From Halomonas rhizosphaerae (GTDB lineage Bacteria; Pseudomonadota; Gammaproteobacteria; Pseudomonadales; Halomonadaceae): a stretch of 64,000 bases of DNA. The stretch is from assembly GCF_030010555.1 (NCBI RefSeq), contig NZ_JASCQP010000005.1, forward strand, positions 62,001-126,000. Direction: 5' to 3'. Below are positions 18,191-26,044 of the stretch, piece by piece; within the stretch, counting starts at the first letter, position 1, and each line of letters starts with the position of its first letter. The notes under the pieces are model-generated. The model did no database searches. It was not told the DNA's origin and saw only the letters and a list, made by a program, of their open reading frames with translations. Position numbers and translations under genes: made by a program.

Positions 18191-18208
18191 TCGGGACACT
18201 GTACACGA

Positions 18209-18235
18209 CGACACCCGGCGCCAGGCCGGGTGTCG
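18209..18235 (-). terminator. Hairpin after the CBS-protein gene
   Basis: 11-bp stem CGACACCCGGC / GCCGGGTGTCG, 18 bases beyond the stop of the CBS gene on the minus strand, without a clear T-run. Confidence 0.55.
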
Positions 18236-18253
18236 AGAGGCGGGCAGGAAGGG

Positions 18254-18661
18254 TCAGGCGTGGCGCATGCGCAGCAGTGCGCTGAGCACGTCGCGGCGGG
18301 TGACGATGCCCACCAGTCGGTTCTGTTCGACCACCGGGTAGACCTTGGGCTTGGCGCCGAGCATCTCCTGGGCCAGGTCGGTGATACTCTTGTTGGGCGG
18401 CACCGAGAGCACTTCGTTGCGCATCAGTTCCCGAACCAGCGGCGGCTCATCGTTGAGGTAGGAGCTTTCCAGCACCTTGCCCATCACATCCTGCTCGGAG
18501 ATGAAGCCGATCAGGTGGTCCCGCTCGTCGACCACGGGTACCCCGGGCAGGCGATGCAGCGCCAGGCCTTCGGCCAGGGTGGAGACCGAGGTCTTGCCGG
18601 TGACCCGGTAGCAGTCGCGGGACATGATCTCGCGCACGGTGGTGGGGGCCTTGTTGGGCAT
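18254..18661 (-). CDS. Paired CBS domain protein
   Basis: 135-residue cytosolic protein made of two CBS motifs (about 12-65 and 78-132), with VVDERDHLIGFISEQDV and VVEQNRLVGIVTRRDV marking the ends of each. Such stand-alone pairs usually bind adenine nucleotides and regulate partners; the partner here is unknown. The start at 18661 follows AAGGAG with 8-base spacing; upstream in-frame codons do not. No operon partner is evident. Confidence 0.85.
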   Translation of the reverse strand: MPNKAPTTVREIMSRDCYRVTGKTSVSTLAEGLALHRLPGVPVVDERDHLIGFISEQDVMGKVLESSYLNDEPPLVRELMRNEVLSVPPNKSITDLAQEMLGAKPKVYPVVEQNRLVGIVTRRDVLSALLRMRHA

Positions 18662-18925
18662 GGCGTGTCTCCTTGTGCCGGACAGTAATGGCCTGGGCTG
18701 CAGCCAGCGTTCTCGATGCCAGGCACGGGCCGCAGCCGTGTCTCGTTTCCAGCATAGCCGAATCGCGGGACTCTCCGGTACGCGCACCGCCAACGTTTCT
18801 CCACGCTGGCCGGGGCCTTCGGCCAGCGGTCAGGAACCCGGCCTCGGTTCCCGGCTCCAATGTGACACACTCTGGAACACGGGCCGGCCGCGGTGCCGGC
18901 GTGTCACCATCAAGGGAGTTACCTC

Positions 18926-19441
18926 ATGGATGCTCGGGAGTACATGGCCAGAAAGGGGCTGGACGGTGAGCGAGACCAGGAGCGGCCCAACACCCTGGAA
19001 GAGAAGGCCTGGTCGCGGGCCCGGGAAGCCGGGGAACACCGTCCCCGCGCTGGGACTCCTTTCGACTGGGAGGAGTGGGAGCGCTACCACGAGACGCTGG
19101 CCGAAGGGGCCGACGCTCTCGACCAGAAGATCGACCACGAGGCCCATCGCCGGGCGCTCGAGCACGAGTCCAACGAGGCCGTTCAGCACTTCACCCCGGC
19201 GGCGGGTGACCGGGTCAGGGTCGACCGGACATCGGAATCGCCCGCCCGTGACGCGGGGCAGGCACCGGCCGCCGAGCCGCGGCTTGCCCTGCATGTTCTG
19301 GCGGTACTGCTGCCGCCGCTGGCGGTCGGTCTCTCGCGGGGGGGTGGGGGGCGTGTCGTGGCCAGCCTGGCGCTGACCCTGCTGGGTTGGCTGCCCGGCG
19401 TCGTGCATGCGCTCTGGTGGCTGCGCCACTCTCCGCGCTGA
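18926..19441 (+). CDS. YqaE/Pmp3 family membrane protein with hydrophilic N-terminal extension
   Basis: 171 residues. Residues 1-118 are hydrophilic and charged and match nothing I know. Residues 120-170 are a Pmp3/YqaE (UPF0057) domain with two membrane helices and the signatures LAVLLPPLAVGL and LTLLGWLPGVVHALWW. Stand-alone members are only about 50-60 residues and are linked to membrane potential and salt stress in yeast and plants. GGGAG lies 8 bases before the chosen ATG. It stands alone, divergent from the CBS gene. Confidence 0.8.
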   Translation: MDAREYMARKGLDGERDQERPNTLEEKAWSRAREAGEHRPRAGTPFDWEEWERYHETLAEGADALDQKIDHEAHRRALEHESNEAVQHFTPAAGDRVRVDRTSESPARDAGQAPAAEPRLALHVLAVLLPPLAVGLSRGGGGRVVASLALTLLGWLPGVVHALWWLRHSPR

Positions 19442-19465
19442 CGGGGCGGATCACGCTGCTGTGCT

Positions 19466-19492
19466 TTGCTCGGCGCGCCTGACGGGTATAAT
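19466..19492 (+). promoter_or_regulatory. Sigma70-like promoter of the EamA transporter gene
   Basis: A perfect TATAAT at 19487-19492 with TTGCTC at 19466-19471 as a possible -35, although the 15-base spacing is short. The -10 is 34 bases before the TTG start at 19526. Confidence 0.5.
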
Positions 19493-19525
19493 CCGCGTCA
19501 ACCCACTTTCCTGCAGGAGTTGACC

Positions 19526-20395
19526 TTGGGCCTTCTCGTCGGTGTCACCGTCCTCTGGGCATTCTCGTTCTCGCTGATCGGCGTCTACCTGGCCGGCCAG
19601 GTGGACAGCTACTTCGCGGTCCTGATGCGGATCGGCCTGGCGGCGCTGGTCTTCCTGCCGTTCCTGCGCCCCTCGCTGCTGCGCGGCCGCCAGCGGTTCG
19701 CCCTGATGGGGCTGGGGGCGGTGCAGCTGGGTGTGATGTATATCTTCTTCTACCAGTCCTTCCTGCTGCTCTCGGTGCCGGAGGTGCTGCTGTTCACCAT
19801 CTTCACGCCGATCTATATCGCCCTGCTCGACGATGCCCTCTTCGGGCGCTTCACGCCCTTCTATCTGGTGACCGCGTCGCTGGCCGTGCTGGGCGCGGCC
19901 GTGATCCGCTACCAGGGACTCGACAGCGGCTTCTGGACGGGCTTCCTGGTGGTCCAGGGGGCCAACCTCTGCTTTGCCCTGGGGCAGGTAGGCTATCGGC
20001 GCCTGTCCGCAGGCCTGCCCGCCTCGTTGCCCCGGCACAGCGTATTCGGATGGTTCTACCTCGGCGCCCTGGCGGTGGCCGTGCCCGCCTTCGCGCTGCT
20101 GGGCAATGCCGCCGGCCTGCCCACCACCGGGGTCCAGTGGGGCGTGCTGCTGTGGCTGGGACTGGTGGCCTCGGGCCTCGGCTACTTCCTGTGGAATCTG
20201 GGCGCCACCCGGGTCGATGCCGGTGCCCTGGCGATCATGAACAATGCCCTGATTCCCGCGGGCCTCCTGGTCAACCTGGTGATCTGGAGCCGCGATGCCG
20301 ACCTCGTGCGGCTGGGACTGGGCGGTGCCATCATCGTCGGCTCGCTGGCGCTCAACGAGTGGTGGCTGAGGCGCCGCAGCTTCAAGGCAGCCTGA
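19526..20395 (+). CDS. EamA-type DMT family transporter
   Basis: Inner-membrane drug/metabolite transporter with about ten helices in two EamA halves (289 residues). The start is set at TTG 19526 because GCAGGAG lies 6 bases before it and the peptide then opens directly with the first helix (MGLLVGVTVLWAFSFSLIG); no ATG fits. Substrate cannot be told from the sequence. The gene is followed by nadK after 63 bases, possibly in the same transcript. Confidence 0.85.
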   Translation: MGLLVGVTVLWAFSFSLIGVYLAGQVDSYFAVLMRIGLAALVFLPFLRPSLLRGRQRFALMGLGAVQLGVMYIFFYQSFLLLSVPEVLLFTIFTPIYIALLDDALFGRFTPFYLVTASLAVLGAAVIRYQGLDSGFWTGFLVVQGANLCFALGQVGYRRLSAGLPASLPRHSVFGWFYLGALAVAVPAFALLGNAAGLPTTGVQWGVLLWLGLVASGLGYFLWNLGATRVDAGALAIMNNALIPAGLLVNLVIWSRDADLVRLGLGGAIIVGSLALNEWWLRRRSFKAA

Positions 20396-20458
20396 CCGCG
20401 TTTGCCCGCCTCGTGGCCAGTCGCCATAATGAGCGGCCGCGAAGCGAGAGGCCTGTGC

Positions 20459-21340
20459 ATGCCAACCTTCAAGAACATCGGCCTGATCGGCCGCCTGGGC
20501 AGTGCCAAGGTGGTCGACACCCTCAAGCGACTGATGCGCTTCCTCGACGCCGGTAGCTACCATGTCATCATCGAGGACAGGACCGCCACGGTCCTGCTTG
20601 ATCATGGCCATCCCGAGGCCAGTCGACGCCTGTTGGGCGAGCTCTGCGACCTGGTGATCGTGGTCGGTGGCGATGGCAGCCTGCTCGGCGCCGCCCGGAC
20701 CCTCTGCCACAGCGGCACCCTGGTGCTGGGGGTCAACCGCGGTCGCCTGGGCTTTCTCACCGACATCTCGCCCGATGAGATCGAGGCGCGCGTCGGCGAA
20801 GTCCTCGAGGGCCGCTATGAGCTCGAGGAGCGCTTCCTGCTGGATGCCGAGCTCTATCGGGGCGACATTCAGGTCGGCAACGGCGATGCCCTGAACGAGG
20901 TCGTGCTGCATCCCGGCAAGGCGGTGCGCATGATCGAGTTCGAGCTGTTCATCGACGACCAGTTCGTCTATAGCCAGCGCAGCGACGGACTGATCATCGC
21001 CACGCCCACCGGCTCCACGGCCTATGCGCTCTCGGGCGGCGGACCGATCATGCACCCCAAGCTCGATGTCATCACCCTGGTGCCGATGTTCCCGCATACC
21101 CTCTCGAGCCGCCCCATCGTCATCGACGCCGCCAGCGAGATCCGCATCCATATCGGCGAGACCAACCAGACCTACCCGCATATCAGCTGCGATGGCCAGA
21201 CCCGCGCGGTGGCCAAGCCCGACGATGTGCTGGTGATCCGTCGCAAGCCGCGGCGGGTGCAGCTGGTGCATCCGCTGGGCCACAACTTCTACGATGTCCT
21301 GCGCAGCAAGCTGGGCTGGAGCAATCGCCTGGGGGACTGA
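20459..21340 (+). CDS. nadK: NadK, NAD kinase
   Basis: Cytosolic kinase making NADP from NAD and ATP. It is 293 residues, like the E. coli enzyme (292). The catalytic GGDG motif is in VIVVGGDGSLLGAAR, the NE motif in DALNEVVLH and the glycine-rich part in ATPTGSTAYALSGGGPI. An upstream in-frame start at 20402 is rejected because NadK proteins begin at the FKNIGLIG stretch. A phosphatase gene follows 15 bases later. Confidence 0.97.
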   Translation: MPTFKNIGLIGRLGSAKVVDTLKRLMRFLDAGSYHVIIEDRTATVLLDHGHPEASRRLLGELCDLVIVVGGDGSLLGAARTLCHSGTLVLGVNRGRLGFLTDISPDEIEARVGEVLEGRYELEERFLLDAELYRGDIQVGNGDALNEVVLHPGKAVRMIEFELFIDDQFVYSQRSDGLIIATPTGSTAYALSGGGPIMHPKLDVITLVPMFPHTLSSRPIVIDAASEIRIHIGETNQTYPHISCDGQTRAVAKPDDVLVIRRKPRRVQLVHPLGHNFYDVLRSKLGWSNRLGD

Positions 21341-21355
21341 GGTGAGGAGAGCGAC

Positions 21356-22360
21356 GTGAGCATGCAAGGCGGCCTCGAAGGCTACGACCTGATCGGTGAT
21401 GTCCACGGCTGCGGTGCGACCCTGGGCTCCCTGCTCGAGCGTCTCGGCTACCACCAGCGTGGCGGCGTCTATCGCCATCCGCGCCGCAAGGTGATCTTCC
21501 TCGGCGATCTGATCGACCGGGGGCCGCGCATCCGCCTGGCGGTCAGCATCGCCCGACGGATGGTGGAGGAGGGCGAGGCCCACATCGTCATGGGCAACCA
21601 CGAGTATAATGCCCTGGCCTACTGCCATCGCGCCCCCGGCAGCCTGGGGCGCGAGTGGCTGCGCGAGCATACGCCGCGCCATAATCGAATCATCCAGGAA
21701 ACCCTGCAGCAGTACCGCGACCATCCCCAGGAGTGGGAGGAGGCGCTGGCCTGGTTCCTGGACATCCCGCTGTGCCTGGAGCTCGACGGCCTGCGGGTGG
21801 TGCATGCCTGCTGGGACCAGCCGCTCGTAGAGGCGCTGCGCCGCGAGCATCCCGACGGACGCATCGACGAGGATTTCCTGGCCGCCTCGGTGGTGCCCGG
21901 GACCCTGGAGTTTCGTATCCTCGACCGCCTGACGCGGGGCATCCATGTGCCCCTGCCAGAGGGCGTGGAGATCCAGTCGGGCGACGGCTTCACCCGGCGC
22001 AGCTTCCGTGCCCACTTCTGGGCCCGGCAGCCGCAGACCTGGGGGGACGTCATCTTCCAGCCGGACAACCTGCCCGATGATCTGGAGCGTCGCGAGCTCA
22101 CCGATGAGGAGCGCTCGCGCCTCAGCTACTATGGGCCCGAGCAGCCACCGCTGTTCATCGGCCACTACTGGTGCGAGGGTATCCCGGCCCTGCCCGCCGC
22201 CAACATTGCCTGCCTGGACTACAGTGCGGTCAAGTTCGGTCGCCTGGTGGCCTACCGCTGGAGCGGTGAGCCGACGCTCGATGCCAACCACTTCGTATGG
22301 ATCCGCGTGCCTCGTGAGGAGCAGGTCCGGCCGCAGCCCTGGGAGATCGATTTCGATTGA
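21356..22360 (+). CDS. Metallophosphoesterase of the Ser/Thr phosphatase (ApaH/PrpE-like) fold
   Basis: 334-residue calcineurin-like phosphoesterase. Metal-binding motifs are in order: LIGDVHGCG (about 12), FLGDLIDRGPR (about 50) and IVMGNHEYNA (about 80), with later histidines in GHYWCEG. The start is GTG 21356, placed 6-7 bases after GAGGAG; ATG 21362 is possible. It follows nadK by 15 bases. The same order of nadK, this phosphatase and a rhomboid protease occurs in pseudomonads. Substrate unknown. Confidence 0.85.
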   Translation: MSMQGGLEGYDLIGDVHGCGATLGSLLERLGYHQRGGVYRHPRRKVIFLGDLIDRGPRIRLAVSIARRMVEEGEAHIVMGNHEYNALAYCHRAPGSLGREWLREHTPRHNRIIQETLQQYRDHPQEWEEALAWFLDIPLCLELDGLRVVHACWDQPLVEALRREHPDGRIDEDFLAASVVPGTLEFRILDRLTRGIHVPLPEGVEIQSGDGFTRRSFRAHFWARQPQTWGDVIFQPDNLPDDLERRELTDEERSRLSYYGPEQPPLFIGHYWCEGIPALPAANIACLDYSAVKFGRLVAYRWSGEPTLDANHFVWIRVPREEQVRPQPWEIDFD

Positions 22361-22372
22361 TACAATTCGTTA

Positions 22373-22487
22373 CGAGAAAGTCGTGTCATCGGGCTGAACT
22401 CTCGCCCACCCACGCCATCAGAATAGGTGTTCCCTTGAATGATCCCTTGCTCTTGTCCGGCGGCCCCCTCCGCCGGACTTTTTCTTT
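22373..22487 (+). ncRNA. Candidate small RNA (about 115 nt) or long 3' UTR
   Basis: An extended -10 element TGATACAAT (22358-22366) overlaps the phosphatase stop codon. About 115 bases later comes a strong intrinsic terminator. The span has no convincing ORF. This layout fits an independent small RNA, but it could equally be the 3' UTR of the nadK-phosphatase transcript. The -35 region is weak, and I recognise no known RNA family. Confidence 0.3.
22455..22487 (+). terminator. Intrinsic terminator before the rhomboid gene
   Basis: 9-bp stem GTCCGGCGG / CCGCCGGAC with a CCCCCT loop and TTTTTCTTT tail. Confidence 0.85.
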
Positions 22488-22538
22488 GCGTGGCCTGCAC
22501 GCGCCGTCACGCCGGGCTCGTCAACCGTTGGAGAGGCC

Positions 22539-23390
22539 ATGTATCGGGTAATCCTGCTGCCCCACGATGTCGACACCCGTGAGCTGCGGCGCGCCCTCTG
22601 GGCCCATCGCATCGGGCATCGATTTACCGAGGAGAGCGAGGGGCAGGTGCTTTGGCTGGTCGACCCCGAGCAGCACGACGCGATGCTCAGACTGATCGAG
22701 CGCTGGCGGCAGGGTGAACCGCTGATGCCCGAGCGAACGCCGGCCGCAAGGCGTTCACCCGGCGAGCTGCTCGGCCCCTTTCGTCAGGTGCCGGTGACGT
22801 CCTTCGCGCTGGCGCTGTGCCTGGTGGTCTTCGCCGCCATGGGGGGGCTCGGCGACCGCGTGGTCGCGGCGCTGACCATCGTGCCGGTGGTCGTGACCAA
22901 TGGCGGCCTGGCCTTCGGCAACCTCGGCGAGGCGCTCGCCTCGGGCCAGGTATGGCGGCTGTTGTCACCGGCCTTCCTGCACTTCGGCTGGATGCACCTG
23001 ATCTTCAACATGCTGTGGCTCTGGTACTTCGGTCGCCAGGTGGAGGCGCTGCAGGGCAGCACGCGGATGCTGACGCTGCTGCTCGTTGCCGGCATCGGCG
23101 CCAACCTCGCCCAGTACGCCACCGGGACCGTGCTGTTCGGCGGCATGTCCGGCGTCGACTTCGCGCTGTTGGCCTATGTCTGGCTGATGTCGCGGCGTGC
23201 GCCGCGCAGCGGCTTCTTCGTACCCCAGATGCTGGTGGTCTTCATGCTCGGCTGGCTGGTCTTCGCGATGACCGACATGGCGGCCACGGTGGGGTTCGGC
23301 AACGTGGCCAACGAGGCGCACCTGGGCGGGCTGGTCGTGGGCCTGGCGCTGGGCTGGTATCATTCCGGCCGTGCCCGCCGTCAATCCTGA
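22539..23390 (+). CDS. glpG: GlpG-like rhomboid intramembrane serine protease
   Basis: 283 residues. A cytosolic N-terminal domain (1-75, GlpG-like) precedes six membrane helices. The catalytic serine is S204 in GGMSGVDF and the histidine is H261 in VANEAHLGG; H153 and N157 of HLIFN form the oxyanion side, all matching E. coli GlpG spacing. It cleaves membrane-protein helices within the bilayer. TTGGAGAGG precedes the ATG. The yeaC-like gene begins 12 bases after its stop. Confidence 0.92.
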   Translation: MYRVILLPHDVDTRELRRALWAHRIGHRFTEESEGQVLWLVDPEQHDAMLRLIERWRQGEPLMPERTPAARRSPGELLGPFRQVPVTSFALALCLVVFAAMGGLGDRVVAALTIVPVVVTNGGLAFGNLGEALASGQVWRLLSPAFLHFGWMHLIFNMLWLWYFGRQVEALQGSTRMLTLLLVAGIGANLAQYATGTVLFGGMSGVDFALLAYVWLMSRRAPRSGFFVPQMLVVFMLGWLVFAMTDMAATVGFGNVANEAHLGGLVVGLALGWYHSGRARRQS

Positions 23391-23401
23391 GAGAACCCGT
23401 C

Positions 23402-23686
23402 ATGAGCGAGATGTCCTTCGATCGCATGATCCAGCAGATGACCCCGTCCATCTACGAGAGCCTCAAGCGGGCCGTGTCACTGCGCAAGTGGCCGGATGGC
23501 CGGATGCTGACGGCCGAGCAGACCGAGCTCTGCCTCGAGGCGGTGATGCGCTATGAGGTGGAGAACCAGGTGCCCGATGAGCAGCGGGTCGGCTACCTGC
23601 AGCGTCGCACCTGCGGCAGCGCCAGCGGCGGGACCGACGTGCCCCCCGAACGGGCCGGCCTGGCCCGGGATGCCAGCCGTGACTGA
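23402..23686 (+). CDS. yeaC: YeaC family protein (DUF1315)
   Basis: 94-residue cytosolic protein. The N-terminal MIQQMTPSIYESLKRAVSLRKWPDG block is the DUF1315 signature (shown from MIQQMT to KWPDG only). Function unknown. It follows the rhomboid gene by 12 bases and its 3' end overlaps the start of the DUF2797 gene by 17 bases in another frame, so the three genes are probably one transcript. Confidence 0.85.
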   Translation: MSEMSFDRMIQQMTPSIYESLKRAVSLRKWPDGRMLTAEQTELCLEAVMRYEVENQVPDEQRVGYLQRRTCGSASGGTDVPPERAGLARDASRD

Positions 23687-24521
23687 GTCGATCGAGGCCG
23701 CCAAGGCGCTGCAGGGCTGCCTGAGCAAGATGGCCGTCGAGCCGGGCTCCCCGGCCCACTACGTGCTGCGGGCCGGCGAGGCCCGTCTCGACCTCAACGC
23801 CTGCCTCGGCAAGCCCCTGCGGCTGGAGTGGACCGGCGCCATCGCCTGCACCCATTGCGGCAGGGCCACCAGGAAGAGCTTCGCCCAGGGCTACTGCTAC
23901 CCGTGCTTCAAGCGCCTCGCCCAGTGCGACACCTGCATCATGAAGCCGGAGCTCTGCCACTTCTTCGAAGGCACCTGCCGCGAGCCCGACTGGGCCGAGC
24001 GCCACTGCTTCCAGCCCCACGTGGTCTACCTGGCCAACGCCTCCGGCCTCAAGGTAGGCATCACTCGCGCCAGCCAGATGCCGACGCGCTGGCTCGACCA
24101 GGGCGCCGTGCAGGCCCTGCCGATCCTGGAGGTGGATACCCGCCAGCAGTCGGGGTTCGTGGAGGTGCTGTTCAAGGAGGAGGTCTCGGATCGCACCAAC
24201 TGGCGCGCCATGCTCAAGGGCGACACCCTGGCCCTTGACCTGGCGGCCGAGCGGGACCGCCTGCTGGCGCGGCTGGAGGCTGGCCTGGCCAACCTGCGCG
24301 AACGCTTCGGGGCGGACGCCATCCGCCTCCTCGACGAGGCGCCGCTGAGCTTCGACTATCCGGTGCTGGAGTTCCCCGCCAAGGTGGTCTCCCACAACCT
24401 GGACAAGCAGCCCGTGGTGGCCGGCACCCTGCTGGGCATCAAGGGCCAGTACCTGATCCTCGACAGCGGCGTGATCAACCTGCGCAAGTTCACCGGGTAC
24501 GAGGTCAAGGTCTCTGCCTGA
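23670..24521 (+). CDS. DUF2797 family protein
   Basis: 283 residues. Cysteine/histidine-rich segments CTHCGRATRKSF, YCYPCF, CDTCIMKPELCHFF and ERHCF form a likely zinc-ribbon region at about 55-115. The rest has LKVGITRASQMPTRWLDQGA, a GIY-YIG-like stretch seen in this family. No function is established. ATG 23670 overlaps the end of yeaC; a GTG at 23679 is an alternative start. Confidence 0.8.
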   Translation: MPAVTESIEAAKALQGCLSKMAVEPGSPAHYVLRAGEARLDLNACLGKPLRLEWTGAIACTHCGRATRKSFAQGYCYPCFKRLAQCDTCIMKPELCHFFEGTCREPDWAERHCFQPHVVYLANASGLKVGITRASQMPTRWLDQGAVQALPILEVDTRQQSGFVEVLFKEEVSDRTNWRAMLKGDTLALDLAAERDRLLARLEAGLANLRERFGADAIRLLDEAPLSFDYPVLEFPAKVVSHNLDKQPVVAGTLLGIKGQYLILDSGVINLRKFTGYEVKVSA

Positions 24522-24574
24522 TCGTTGGGCTATCCTGCGGGCAGTGAAAGTGTACAGCAGCAGGAGGAGCGTCG

Positions 24575-25573
24575 ATGAGCGAGTCCATGCGTGTCATGCG
24601 CCTGCATGCCCCGGGCAGGCCACTCGAGCTGGAGCGGGTCGCCCGCCCCGCGCCCGGTCCCGGGGAGGTCGAGGTGCGCGTGCTGGCCTGCGGGGTCTGT
24701 CGGACCGACCTTCATGTCCTCGATGGCGAGCTTACCGAGCCAAGTCTGCCGCTGGTCCTAGGCCACGAGATCGTCGGCGAAGTGGCGGCGCTGGGGGAGG
24801 GCGTCCAGGGGCCGGCCCCGGGCACGCGGGTCGGCGTGCCTTGGCTGGGCTGGACCTGCGGCGAGTGCGAGCCCTGCCGGGCCGGTCGCGAGAACCTCTG
24901 CGAACGGGCCGAGTTCACCGGCTACACCCGCGACGGCGGCTATGCGGAGTACTGCGTGGCCGATGCTCGCTACTGCTTTCCCCTGGATGTCGAGGATGCC
25001 CAGGCCGCCGCCCCGCTGCTGTGTGCCGGCCTGATCGGCTATCGCACCTGGCGGCTGGCCGGTGGCGAGACGAACCGGCGGCTCGGCATCTACGGCTTCG
25101 GTGCCGCGGCGCACATCCTGGCCCAGCTCGCCGTCGCCCGGGGGCAGGCGGTCTATGCCTTCACCCGTCCCGGGGACACCCAGGCCCAGGCGTTCGCCCG
25201 TCGCCTGGGTGCCGTCTGGGCCGGTGGCAGCGACGAGGCCCCGCCCGAGCGCCTGGACGCCGCTCTGCTCTTCGCCCCGGTGGGCGATCTCATCCCCACG
25301 GCACTGGCCGCGGTGCGTCCTGGCGGGGCGGTGGTTTCCGGGGGCATTCACATGTCCGACATCCCCTCCTTTCCCTACCGCCTGCTCTGGGAGGAGCGCC
25401 GCCTGAGCTCGGTGGCCAACCTCACCCGTCGCGATGGCGAGGAGTTCCTGGCGCTCGCTCCCCAGGTGCCGATTCGCACCGAGACCCGGGCCTATCCGCT
25501 GGAGGAGGCCAACCAGGCGCTGGACGACCTGCGCGAGGGGCGTCTCTCCGGTGCCGCGGTGCTGATTCCTTGA
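24575..25573 (+). CDS. Zinc-dependent medium-chain alcohol dehydrogenase
   Basis: 332 residues of the zinc alcohol dehydrogenase family. Catalytic zinc ligands are in ACGVCRTDLHV and LGHEIVGEV; the structural zinc has four cysteines in CGECEPCRAGRENLCE. The nucleotide fold begins at LGIYGFGAAAHI. CAGGAGGAG lies 5 bases before the ATG. It is a single gene followed by a terminator. The physiological alcohol or aldehyde cannot be told from sequence. Confidence 0.9.
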   Translation: MSESMRVMRLHAPGRPLELERVARPAPGPGEVEVRVLACGVCRTDLHVLDGELTEPSLPLVLGHEIVGEVAALGEGVQGPAPGTRVGVPWLGWTCGECEPCRAGRENLCERAEFTGYTRDGGYAEYCVADARYCFPLDVEDAQAAAPLLCAGLIGYRTWRLAGGETNRRLGIYGFGAAAHILAQLAVARGQAVYAFTRPGDTQAQAFARRLGAVWAGGSDEAPPERLDAALLFAPVGDLIPTALAAVRPGGAVVSGGIHMSDIPSFPYRLLWEERRLSSVANLTRRDGEEFLALAPQVPIRTETRAYPLEEANQALDDLREGRLSGAAVLIP

Positions 25574-25608
25574 GTCATGCCCTTGGTCGCTCCCTGAACC
25601 CGAACGAG

Positions 25609-25634
25609 GACAGGCCCCTCTCGAGGGGCCTGTC
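25609..25634. terminator. Bidirectional hairpin between converging genes
   Basis: 11-12 bp inverted repeat GACAGGCCCCT / AGGGGCCTGTC around CTCG between the alcohol dehydrogenase and the cytochrome gene. Confidence 0.75.
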
Positions 25635-25654
25635 GTGGGTCGCAACGTCGGAGA

Positions 25655-26035
25655 TCAGCCGGGATCGGCAACCGTGGGGTACGGGTTGTCCGGCATCAGC
25701 GTGCGCGGCAGCGCCGGGCGTCGCGTATCCTCCTTGGGTCCGTAGTGCTCGGCGAGATAGTCGAGGATGGTCTCCTCGGTCTCGGCCTGGAACTCCCAGA
25801 GCCCCTGGGTATCTTGCATCCAGCGGATGAGGTTTTCCCAGTGGTTGCGGGAGCCGCTGTTCTGGGTCACCAGGTTGGCCGAATGGCAGGCGGTGCAGTT
25901 GTTGCGCACCGTCTCCCAGCCTTCGGCCTGGACCAGGCCGGTGTCCGGGTCCGTTTCCTGTGCCCATGCCCCCAGCGGGAGGCACAGCAGGGCCACCCCA
26001 AGCGTCGGCATGGCGAGTGTGTGCAAAGGCGTCAT
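25655..26035 (-). CDS. sorB: SorB-like c-type cytochrome subunit of sulfite dehydrogenase
   Basis: 126-residue periplasmic monoheme cytochrome. The signal peptide ends at AWA and the heme motif is CTACH (about 48-52); a distal methionine such as in TLMPDNPYP is a likely axial ligand. It begins 9 bases after the molybdoenzyme gene stop, so the two are co-transcribed. It should take electrons from sulfite oxidation and pass them to the respiratory chain. Confidence 0.82.
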   Translation of the reverse strand: MTPLHTLAMPTLGVALLCLPLGAWAQETDPDTGLVQAEGWETVRNNCTACHSANLVTQNSGSRNHWENLIRWMQDTQGLWEFQAETEETILDYLAEHYGPKEDTRRPALPRTLMPDNPYPTVADPG

Positions 26036-26044
26036 GGCTACCTC

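Larger units (their letters stand above)
17900..18253. other. Gene-poor interval with an orphan plus-strand terminator
   Basis: About 350 bases between tRNA-Gly and the CBS-protein gene, lower in G+C than its surroundings and with several T-runs. It contains a 7-bp stem at 18011-18035, a strong plus-strand terminator at 18157-18190 and the CBS gene's hairpin at 18209-18235. No protein gene is convincing. A small RNA ending at 18190 is possible. Confidence 0.4.

Noticed and set aside
17973..18206. Minus-strand ORF of 77 codons between tRNA-Gly and the CBS gene
   Set aside because: Runs through two hairpins, composition is not protein-like and no ribosome-binding site is evident.
19451..22291. 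Long minus-strand open frame opposite the transporter, nadK and phosphatase
   Set aside because: Antisense shadow without ribosome-binding site or recognisable protein features.
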